DNA of 64,000 nucleotides from Sipunculus nudus. Lineage: Eukaryota > Annelida > Sipuncula > Golfingiida > Sipunculidae. Below are positions 46,601 through 58,600 of this stretch, piece by piece (positions within the stretch are counted from its first letter, which is position 1; each line of letters begins with the position of its first letter). The stretch is taken from contig CM049318.1 in the NCBI GenBank assembly GCA_026874595.1, positions 20,065,456 to 20,129,455 on the forward strand. Reading direction: 5' to 3'. Position numbers and translations under genes: made by a program. A model generated the notes under the pieces. That model was not told the origin of the DNA. It saw only the letters and a list, made by a program, of their open reading frames with translations, and did not search any database.

Positions 46601-49600
46601 ATCTTTTTAAAGATGCCAGTCCAGTGAACTTGACCTTTGACCTCATGACCCTAGAACCTATAGGGTTCTTACTTTAGTGGTGGGCCATACATAAGTCATG
46701 TTTGAAATCCATATGGCTATCAACACTGGAGATATCATAAGAGGTGTGTGATTTTCACCATATATGTCAATATTCAAGGTCAAGGCCACTCTCATAGGAA
46801 AGGTCATGACCCCAATTTAAATAAACATCATCCCATAACCCATACCTATGTATATGCATAATATAAAAGAAATCTGTCCATTATTTTTTTACTTTTAATG
46901 CTCACAGTACTGTAAGGTGGCAATTTTGGGGGTATTAAACAGCACGAAAACAAGTAAAGAATAATAGGTGGCGCCACCATTTTCTGGAACATGACAACCC
47001 TATCCATGATCTTCCATCAACTTGATTTTGGGTTAAATCCATACAAGATTTCTGGAGATATTAAAAAATTTGTGTGATTTTCCCCAAAATTGGACCTATT
47101 CAAGGTCAAGGACACTCTCCTAGTAAAGGTCATGACCTAATTTTAAATAGGCGTCGTCCTCTTACCCATATCTATACATATACCAAGTTTGGTAAAGTTC
47201 CGTGAAATATTTTTTGGGTAATCGTACCAACAAGATTTATATGCGGCAGTGGCGGTGGCGGCGGGACCGGTATGAAAACAGTATCACCCTACTTTGTCTG
47301 GGGATACAATGACATGATATTTACCAACTAGAATACGGGTAGTCGACAAGCGACTACTTGTATCCGCCTAAATCAGAGTGGAACGGGTGAAGTGTTGCAT
47401 ATTAGCATGGATGTCTGCAGCCAAATTGTGTATGTAGGTTGCGCTACCTACCAAAAAATCCAGAAAGCTCTATACACATGCAAAACTTTGGCCCAATTGG
47501 TCAAACGGTTCCCAAGATATGAGCTTGGATATCTGCTGCATAAACTAGAATGCAGGTGGCGCCACCTGTCATAAAATCAAGAGAGCTGTCGGGGATGTAT
47601 AAACTTGCAAAATTTTAGGCAGATATGTCAAACCACTGCCGAGATATGAGTGATTTTATCCCATGGCAGACAAACAGATGGGAGCTGTGCAAACATGGCT
47701 GCAGGTGGCGCCACCAGTTTTGCGTATGATAAAGAGCTATGTGAGATTTATACACATGCAAAATTTTGGCCCAATCGGTCAAACTGTTCCCTAGATATGA
47801 GCTTGGATGTCTGCAGTGTAAACGTGAATGTAGGTGGCGCCACCTGTCATAAAATCAGAAAAGCTATCCAGGATGTATAAGCATGCCGAATTTCAGGTGA
47901 ATTAGTCAAACCACTGCAGAGATATGAGTGATTTTAACCCAAGGCAGACGAACAGATGGACACTGTGCAAACATGGTTGCAGGTGGTGCCACCATTTTTG
48001 GTGTATGTTATAAAGCTCTCCAAGGGCTACATTTGTGCAAAACAATTTTCCTGATCGGTCAAACGGTTCCTGAGATATGAGCTTGGATGTCTGCAGCGTA
48101 AACGTGAATGTAGGTGGCGCAACCTGTCATAAAATCAGAAAAGCTATCCAGGATGTATACGCATGCCAAATTTCAGGTGAATTAGTCAAGTCACTGCAGA
48201 GATATGAGTGATTTTAACCGAAGGCAGACAAACAGATGGACACTGTGCAAACATGGTTGCAGGTAGCGCCACCATTTTTGGTGTATGTTATAAAGCTCTC
48301 CTAGGGCTACATTTGTGCAAAAGAATTTTCCTGATTGGTCAAACGGTTCCCGAGATATGAGCTTTGATGTCTGCAGCATAAACGTGAATGTAGGTGGCGC
48401 CACCTGTCATAAAATCAGAAAAGCTATCCAGGATGTATACGCATGCCCAATTTCAGGTGAATTAGTCAAGTCACTGCAGAGATATGAGTGATTTTAACCC
48501 AAGGCAGACGAACAGATGGACACTGTGCAAACATGGTTGCAGGTGGCGCCACCATTTTTGGTGTATGTTATAAAGCTCTCCAAGGGCTACATTTGTGCAA
48601 AAGAATTTTCCTGATTGGTCAAACGGTTCCCGAGATATGAGCTTGGATGTCTGCAGCGTAAACGTGAATGTAGGTGGCGCCACCTGTCATAAAATCAGAA
48701 AAGCTATCCAGGATGTTTACGCATGCCCAATTTCAGGTGAATTAGTCAAGTCACTGCAGAGATATGAGTGATTTTAACCCAAGGCAGATGAACAGACGGA
48801 CACTGAGCAAACATGGTTGCAGGTGGCGCCACCATTTTTGGTGTATGTTATAAAGCTCTCCGAGGGCTACATTTGTGCAAAAAAATTTTCCTGATCGGTC
48901 AAAAGGTTCCCAAGATATGTGGGTTTATGTGTGGAAACAGACGCACAAACGGACGCAGAGCGCAAAGGAAAGGTCAGAGGTCAAAACACAATCAGGGCGC
49001 AGCAGTTCACATGTGACCCGAACATAATCCCGGGTTTCGGAAAATTCCGCCCAGCGGTTACGGAGGAGTTCTCCGGACACCTACGCGGCGGCGGCGGCGG
49101 CGGCGGCGGCGGCCAGCTGAAAACATAGTATCCGCAAAACTCTGTTTTGGCGGATACAATTATGTAAGACCACTGGCATAAACTGCATGTCATTCATGAG
49201 ATTCATAACTTCATATAGGTAAAAGAACACTTGCTAAACCCATATGAGAATCAACTTATATAATCATCCTAAAATTTTCCTTTGAAATGGTAAAGGTGAT
49301 GGTTCAAAACTACTACAAGATACTTTCTTTGAATTAAACTATTGTAATTTAAATACATATCAGCAATATTATTATGAAAAAGAAATTATGAATGGTGCTT
49401 ATGTTTTACAAAGTGATTATTATTTTATGTTAACTATGAGAAATGCCTTCATGCTGGACATTGTTGGCTATCAGAAAGGTGTTTACAACAGAACAATTTG
49501 GTCATGCTTATTCATTTTGGACATGAACTGTTTAAGCCAAGTATTTTTAAGAAGATGGACATTCTAAAGTGCTGTCTCATATACATTTTTAAGAATACCT

Positions 49601-52600
49601 TGTAATTATCATTTTTTAATTAACAAAGTTCTATCAAATTTTCATATTTCATTTTCAAGGGTTTTTTTTTCATTTTTTTTTTTTTTTTGCATAGTCTCTT
49701 TAATCATGGCCTAAGCCATCAATTTTTCCAACTTTTAATCATTTTTTAGTCATAATTTCTTGCACAAATAAGTCAACTTGACAAAGATGTTTTTGTAACA
49801 GGTTTTTAAACGTGTTTTACTCCTCCTGGTTTGCTTAAGCCAGCAAGAGTACCCGTTGCAAGGAAATTTCAAAAACTTGTGAAAGTACACTGAAAATTTT
49901 CAAGGAATTTCGGCTGCAGGCACTATAAAATATTAATCTAAGAACTAAACAAGGCCTACAGGCCTAATGGGAACCTGTGCATTGGGAAATACACCAGGTA
50001 TAATGCTTCAATGCTGGACCATTACTTTTCATGTATATGAACAATGAAAGTACTTAATATTTTGAATAAGAAACAATTACACAAACACCACTGCTGAAAT
50101 TCTGGAATGGATGCACACAACACAAAAACGATTGTAGCTGGCACCACCATGCAGTCTTGTACACAACGAAGCTATCAGAGATATACACATATGCCAATTT
50201 TCAGACTGATATATCAAACCCCTCCTGAGAAATAAGCAGGGACACACATTGTGCAAAAATTATTGTAGGTGGCACCACCAGTCTTGTATACCACAAAGCT
50301 ATTCGATATGTATAAATATGCCCAATTTCAGGCTGATATATCAAATTCCTCTGTAGAAATAAGAAGGCACATACACTGTGCAAAAGTCAATGTACGTGGC
50401 ACCACCTGTCTTGTAAAAAACGCATAGACAGGTCAAAATATCAGTCCAATACATCAAACTTCCCCAGAGTTTGATGCACTGGGCTGACAAGGCTTAGGTG
50501 AGTAAGGCAGTTGCCCCCCAGTGACCTGTGACAAATTGCTGCCTCAAGCTACTGCACTGAGTGAACTCTTGACCTGCACCTGGCTAGACTGAGTGAACTT
50601 TTGACCTGTACCTGGCTGCACTGAGTGAACTCTTGACCTGTTGCATAATCTGACACAGCTGGCAGTCTGCCAAAGCTATAAATAGATTCAGGCTGAACTT
50701 TGGTGCCAAATATGATGCAGTGAGCAGTCTGCAAAGCTATAAATAGAATGCAGCTACTGCACTGAGTGAACTCTTGACCTATACCTGGCTGCACTTCTTC
50801 CAATCCAGGCACTGTGCCAAAACTATTTATAGAGCTGACATCATCTTGGCTAATGGCCAACATCAAGGCACTGGCAATCTGCCAAAGGTAAACCATGTGC
50901 TGGCATCTGAACACAAAAGTGGTCCCTACTTGAAATAACTTTGAAATTTATTTTCCCAATACAAAATGCTTTTCAGCTGACTTTTTATAAAAAAGAAATC
51001 AGGAATATATGTAAAATTATTATGGATGCATACTGAATGCAAAATTAAAATACAGATATATCTCATTGATGGCAAATTCTTGAATTAAGTTGAGTAGGGA
51101 CACCAATAATTTATAATCCACGTACAGTTGTCTTTATATACCCACAGAGAGCTGAATATCCATGATTGTAACATTGCCTGGTGTGATAAATAACTTAAGT
51201 CATAAATCTAAATTTTTTAAAAGCTTTTAAAAAAAATTTCTTGTCTTAACCAAAAATAACCTGAAATCTAAATGTCTAGTGGAATGATGTAATTGATGCT
51301 GATAAACTGGTGTAAAAGCTAGATGTAACAGCATCACACAGCTAACATATATGGTAAAATGACTCAATTCAATCTCCATAATTCAGCCAAAAATCATTCA
51401 TTTTGAATCATTAATGACAATTTTTATAAGAATTATTGTAGGAATTATTCTTGTAAAATATTTAACAAACTGGCTTCAGTGGCATCAGTCGAAAAATGTT
51501 TCGCAGGTTTATAACTCATATAGGATGATACAGCAAACTGGCTAAGTTCAGCTTCCCGTAACTCAGCCAAAAAGCACTGAACCAAAACCATTTGGACAAA
51601 CTTGAATTATCAACATCTGAGGATAATTAATGTGTGAGATTTAAGAATTTGGCCCAGTGGTTTTTGAGAAGAAGATCTTTGTAGCCACTTAGCTAAAATG
51701 GGCTGTTATGGCATATGACTAAATTCAGCTTCCCATAACATAGCCAAAAGTCACTGAAAAGAGACCATTTGAACAAACTTCAGAAAGCACTACCCTAGGA
51801 TCATTTCTTTGCGATATTAAACATTTTGGCCATATGGTTTTTTAGTAGCCCTCAGTGTGAAACAGGCACTGATGACCCTGTACAAAAAAGGCCAATGCAG
51901 GTGGCGCCACCAATACCTCAATTTTAGATATGACCTATGTGACCAACATTGGCATAAAATTTGGTGATGATCGCTACAGCCGTTTCTGAGATTTAAATTT
52001 TAATATGCTTTTTTGCACAGTTAACAAAGTTCAACCTCCTGTATCTCAGCCAAAATTCTCAGAACTAGAACCATTCGAACAAACTTGAGAAAGATTGTTC
52101 CAGGGATCATTTCTGTGAAATATTGGACGATTTGGCTGGACAGTTTCGAAGAAGAAGATTTTTAAAGCTTTTTTAGCTTTTTCCCTATAAAATCTAAGAA
52201 AATACTGTTAGGAAAAAAATAAACAAAATCCGATATAGTTTTTTGGACGACTGATTATTTGCAAAAATTGGTGATGCTAGCTCCTGCCGTTTTTGAGATA
52301 GCTACGGTTTACATACAGACGACACACGACGCTTGACAGACGACGCAGGACGACGCACCATCGCATAAGCTCACAGGTTTGCTAAAAATAAGCAGGGTGA
52401 CATTTAGAACCCTTTTTAATTCATTTGAACCATTCTCTATGTAAACCATTCAATAACCATTCACTAATTGTAAAAGGGATACAATATATAACATAATTAG
52501 ATATCTATATGTTGTCCCAAGGATTCTGTGGTCTGACTGACAAAAAGGCACTTCCTCTACAGGGAAGCCATGTACAGCCATCACAGAACCTATCCAGTCC

Positions 52601-55600
52601 AATCATACTGAACCTAATGAACATTAACGAACCAGCATTCCCTTATTCCCCAAGTCACAAATCTAGTTATCCCCACAACAGATCCTGGCCCTATCTTCAT
52701 AAGGGCAAAGGTCAGGTTCTGTAATCCTTTTATAAGACTGGCAAAGACCATAGGCTGGTTTGATGTTGTAAATACACAGGTCTATTAGCATGTGTTAGCC
52801 ACTGCAAACTTCATCAGCCCAGTGTCACCTGCTGTGCTTTTATGGGATCTTCTTTGTTTAATGAAAAAGATGACTGTATGTAAGTTTAACAGAAGTATCA
52901 CCTTGTTAATACAAATTTACAATGCGAGCCATCAGATAAAGTTCACAATTAATGTTAAACCCTAATTACAAGGTCTTTGAACTGTGGGGTCCTCAGAATC
53001 AATTCAATTAATAATACTTTAACTTTGATTCAATTCTCAATTCAATTCTCATTTAAGCACTTTTTTAAAAAATAAAAGCAATTTTAGAAAAATTTAATCA
53101 AATAATAATCAGAATGAATAGATCCGAAGGTTAATAATTGATTACAATTTAAACGAGGGCCTGCAATTCAATGCATTGATTCTTCGATGCATTGTTACAC
53201 CACTACTAATAACTCAACATCACCAAAAGGAATGAACGGCCAGCCTTTAACTCTGTTGAAATGTAAAGTCTTCAGAGGAAAACAAATAAAGATTCTACTG
53301 CAGTATTCACAGAGTCAACATATAAACCTGCTTCCAGTCGGTGCTGCTTAGTTTATCAGAAATGGTACACCAGTCTGGGAGCTCCGATGGGCTTAACAAA
53401 TGAATGTAAACATCAGACAGGCGAGGTAATATGGGTCCCCTCTGTTCTGACACCTCCGGGCTTAAAGAGTTCTGTCTCCCAAAAGCGTGATAATCAAATT
53501 TCCAATGATGGAGTCACAATCACCTTTACATACAGTCTGATTACATATCATCAAAGGGCATACATCAATCTGTTAATTTCAATGTAGATGTCAAAGCCAA
53601 AACTGAAATCCAAGCAGAATTAAAATCACCTAGATGAGATTACAATTGTGACCTTGTCTGGTCATATTTGAGCACAGAGACATATTTTACCATTAAAATA
53701 ATTGGTAACATGTCCACATTTATACATGTTTCCTGTTTTAATTTTGTATTATATACTGCAACAATAGCAATTTTTATGGAACAAGTTAATCCATGTAAAA
53801 AATTATACATGAAAATACCATAAATAAATTCTTCATATGTGCATAGTATATGCTGGGAAACTATTTATATTCCAAAAGTGAAGAAGCTTCATGCAAGTCT
53901 GGAATACACTGAAACTCTAGATGGGCAAAAACAGCTCTTCTGGGCTGGTGTGAAAAAATGTAATTTGACATGAAATGTGATTTCCTTTCCCTGATGACAG
54001 ATAACCCAGGGTTCACCAGCCTCACAGAAGGACATCCAGTGCTGGAAGGATGTGCCAGCCTGTCACAGGATTCCTCTGTGGAACCTCGGGGGCCCTCTAC
54101 GTCTGCATCCTTTATCATTAAGTAACTTTTTACCAGCGGCTCCCGAATACTTTCAAATCATGCGGATCAGGGAACTGTCAGTGTGCGGAGACAGCCAGTA
54201 CCGTACAGCTAAATTACTTGCTCGCAAAACGTGACTGTCTCCTACGGCTATCTCAGTGACAAATCCACTCCACAACAGTTCAAACATACAGCCTACACAA
54301 TTCCAAGGGGATCACCAGAGTTATTATTTTTTTTTTAGTTAAACATACCCTCAGCAGGTGGCACTGTCTACGGAATAAGAAAATTTGATAGGGTAACTAC
54401 GGTAATGATAAGGCTGCCTTTCACAGGTTTCATATTTGTTGCCCCCACCTGGAGGATATGCTCATCCCCATTCATGTGTGTTTGTGTGTGTGTGTCTATT
54501 CACAACATAATTCACACAATCATACACAGTATCTCATGAAATTTTCAGATGCCTTCTAGGAATTAGCCAAGGGAGAAACAATTCGAGTTTGGTGTGGATC
54601 CAGATCATGATCCAGATTCAGGAATATCATCATGGAATATCCATAAATAAACAATAACTTATGCGTGAATGAACCTGGGAAAATGTGCTGAATATATGAA
54701 TGCTAACACTTGGTGGAGGCTTGCATTCTTCTGATTGCAGAATTCCAGTAAAACATACAGAATTGAGTATGAAAACCAAAATTTTAATCATAGTTGCATA
54801 GACATCACAGGTAAATCTCAAGCCAGTCCCATGCAAATTTCCTATAAATAAACAAAATTGAAATGGAAATTTGAGTTTATCATGCTGGTATTTTATGCTA
54901 GTTTACTATAATTTTTACATGGATGTTCAAATTTAGCTCCAGATGCAAAGCTTAAGTTTGTTATAGATAGCCTTGTTTTTGTAGCAATTCCTTAATATTC
55001 TCTCTGTGGTTTAGAAATTGATATAAATGGTTTAACAGTTAGTGAAAGAACATTTTTCCTGCTGGACTCAAGATGGACACCACCATATTTCTTGAGTCTT
55101 TACCTCTAAATATGAGTACATGTCTGAGTCCAAGACCCTTGAGTTTGAGTCCCTATAAAATAGGACTCATGTCTGGACTCGATTCCAAGTCCGGACTTCC
55201 TACATCACTGGGATTTAAATACAAATGAAATTCTTCATCCTGTAATTAGACCACACCCAATAACATATTGATATTCAAAATCAAAGAAGTAGCATGAACT
55301 GGTGTCATTTCCTAATTGAATTCATTATCTATGACCGTTTCAGTTACTCAACGAAGCTAATTTCCCACACATGGCGAGTTGTAAAGAAAACCTTTGGTTA
55401 TTAAAGGATGTTATAGACAGCAATTAAAAACTGAAAACTGGCAAAGACCCTGGGTTTCTCTGTTCCCCTGAAGACTTAAGACTCATCAAGAAATCCATGC
55501 ACATGACAACCCATGACACACACTTTCAATATCAGCCTTGGGGGATACATGTTGTCAAGAACAGATCTCTCTTAGGATCAATGAAGTGTTATCACAGACA

Positions 55601-58600
55601 AGGTCAGCTGTGCTTGTGGTCAAGAATCTGGAAACTGTAATGACCAACCACTGATTTCAATTTCTCTCTCTTTTTTCCTTCTGTGTTTTGCATTAAATCT
55701 CAAATATGGCTGATTTCCAGAAGCTAAAATTTGGGCACAATATTAGTTCTAGGTAAAAGATTTGCACCTGTTATTTATTTTTTTACTTTGACCTTATTCC
55801 CAAGGTAGTACACTTAATAGCCAATCAACCATTATCCTAAGTTGCTGGCCTTGGGCGGGAAGGGGCTTCCAGTAATCACTTTGTGGTGGCATACATCTAG
55901 CTATAAATGGGTGTGAGTAACATTTTGAGAGTTGAAGTTACACATATGAAAAGTTTACGGACAAATAAAAAGATGGTCTGACAAATGAATGGAGCTGACC
56001 ATAATATATACCCAGCAACACCTAGGTAATGGCAGTGAAGGACTGAGTTGAGGCCTTAAAGAATCACTTAAAGGATCACTGTGGATTTAAAGCAGAACAG
56101 ATTCGCTGGTAAGCTGGTCAAAATTTATAACAGTCAGTAAAATTTTTTCTTTATTCGTTTATCAAGGTAAGTAATTGTTATCTTTCGCTGTAATGAAGAT
56201 GAATACAAGAAATATAAACACTTTTATTGAGAAGATGGGGGAGTGGTGGAACCTGACCTGATTAACTCCAACTGAAATGGACAGTTAGGGCTCTAGCAAG
56301 TTGCGTTTTCCCCCCACGTTAGTTTATCCACAAAAATTGTGCTTGTGCAAAACAAAGTGCCTGTCCAATACTGAACCTGCAAAAACACTACAGAAATGAT
56401 TACAAAAAAGAATGGTTAATATATCTGTCAGAGGGAGCAGCATCCAAGTCCACTCGATGACCAATGTCTGACAAACAAACAATTTCAGAGCCAACCTTAG
56501 TTTTCATCATTGGCGAACCAACTGTAAACAATATCCAACCATATGATCATGTATTCTGTGTACACATTACAACTCATTAAATATCCATGATGGAGGATAT
56601 GATTGATAGGTTTCAGATTAACATGTCTTGCCATGAGTTGCCACACAAAGCCAGTATGAAAGGTGATGAATTGGTCAGATAGACTAATGACAATGAATGG
56701 TGATAAAAACCATGTGAATTATGCACTTTAAGAGTCAATTAAGTGCAATAAACAAGACTGAAACACACTGAAAGGCATTTACACAAAGTTAGGGATATAA
56801 GTCAACAATATTACTGTAAAATCTCCACTTAAAACCGCACTTCCGATTAAAACCGCACCCAGACTTTGCTGAAACCCCAGGTGAGACACCGCGAGGAGCT
56901 CAAATACTAAGAACCCCCCTTTAAAACCGCACCAACTTTCGCTAGGGAATGATTTGACACAAGACACAATCAAGCTATCATCTAGAAATCAACACGCGTA
57001 GGTTGCGACTCGAACATTTCTGTAAGCTATAAAATTTCTTTGGCATTTTATTCAAACACATCAAAACACTTTTTTTGCAGGTTCACTCAAGCATGAAGTT
57101 TGGGAAGACGTAAGGGCCGGTGAACCTCCGCGTGTTTATACAGATTTAATATGCCGTTCCGTATTCTTGTTTGCTACTGATTTTCTATTATATTTTAGAA
57201 AAATATTCTGCTGATCTATTTCAAGTCCCTGTATATTTTAAGTCTAAAAGTAATATTTTGAAATCTTAATCTATGATGAAAATTCCATTTTCTTGAATTA
57301 CTCGGAAGATTCGAACCATTTTCATACCGGTTACTTCGGTATTATCATCATCACATCGTACGTTGACATCGCTCTATGTCACAATTTGCTGGTGCGTTTG
57401 AAAACATCGCTGGTCAACTTAACTAAGTATAAAAGTAACTGATGTTACCTTGTCAAGATATGCTTTAGGAAACAGGACACGTGAAAACGAGTGATTTTAT
57501 ATAATAAAATGAAAGTGGCCAGTCAGGGTAAGCGAGTTTTTTTCTTGAAGAAAGTTTCCGTGTGGGGAGCCATTTTTTCAAGGCAGCGTTGCTTAAGGCA
57601 CGCTGGGACGGGATAGGTGGCTGTTCTGTTTACCACCCACCGAGTACAGCCGTTCAAAATATTCTTAGTAGAAGCGTTTCAGCACATGGCGGCACTCAAT
57701 CTTTATTTTAAAACGAACGTCCGCCATTGTGCGACCCTTTACAACTAAGTTTTTTATTCATTTTACGTTTCAAACAAATAATCTTTGCTAAAAAATGCCA
57801 CAAATGGTTTAAAGTAGGCATTTATTTCAATTTTGCTTGACAATGCCCAACGAAGTGGGCCGCTGTGTTACAGTAGGGGTGTTATAAACGTATTATTTGG
57901 TGACAATTACCAAGATTTTTATAACAATTTATATATCGCATGATAGATAATCAGCAACATTTAATTTAAAAAATAACAAATAATCATAAAAAATAAATTT
58001 ACACATGGCTTCCATGCATGCGAGACTGCAGCTATGGGCGGTCTTCGAAAATCGCCATATTATCACCCCCTCGCCGGCCCAAAAACGATGTCTGCCGGGA
58101 AGATATTCAAGAAACCCTTCTAGTAAAATCCGCACAGTGCTTTCAGGAAAACAACCTGATTTCAAGATTTTTAATTTCTTGATTAAACCGCGGTTTTAAG
58201 TGGAGATTTTACGGTAGCTGAAAATATAAGTCCTTCTGTCTCACCCTTCAACCAGAGGTCATTTCCACTCAAAACTCCAAGAATGCACCGGGGCTTCTAA
58301 ATACACAGATAAGTATAAATGTGGTAAAGTGAGTAATGTAACCTGATAAAATATATCCTGTTTCCTGACAAGTAACTGTCCCTAGTGATGACCCCTGGTG
58401 GAGAGATCTGGTATTATAAAATAAAACAAATTTTGCAGCCATGAAAAGTTTGTCATAATTCTGGCAGTGATCAAGAAGATGTAGTTGCAAGATTACTTAT
58501 CTAATTTGTGTAGATCTGATTCTGTGTCTGTAATGTAATCTATTATAAGTGGCCAGAAAAATCATCAGGTCTCGCTGGCTGGAAAATCCTTGATATTGTC

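Larger units (their letters stand above)
47331..49160 (+). mobile_element. Pearl/Helitron-like element, family B copy 2 (complete)
   Basis: The 5' end GAATACGGGTAGTCGACAAG then CGACTACTTGTATCCGCC contains a small hairpin (GTAGTCG/CGACTAC). The 3' end TAGTATCCGCAAAAC then TCTGTTTTGGCGGATACAAT is a long hairpin. TTGTATCCGCC (47,358-47,368) is exactly inverted as GGCGGATACAA (49,149-49,159). Between them lies the 280 bp dimer array, then a GACGCACAAACGGACGC-type tract and a (CGG)9 run. No protein-coding capacity. The architecture parallels family A (inverted termini, tandem core, GGACG tract, 3' hairpin), so both are probably mobilised by the same kind of machinery. Confidence 0.7.

Noticed and set aside
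48191-48683. Pairs of ~70-codon ORFs with nearly identical sequence on the minus strand
   Set aside because: They repeat with the 280 bp tandem unit, have no domain features and are by-products of the array.
47690-48910. Regular palindromic repeats resembling a CRISPR array
   Set aside because: Units are 280 bp with no unique spacers, no cas genes, and the genome is eukaryotic.
58005-58199. ORFs on both strands in the right half of the TIR element as a possible transposase
   Set aside because: No DDE motif or helix-turn-helix and shorter than 80 codons.
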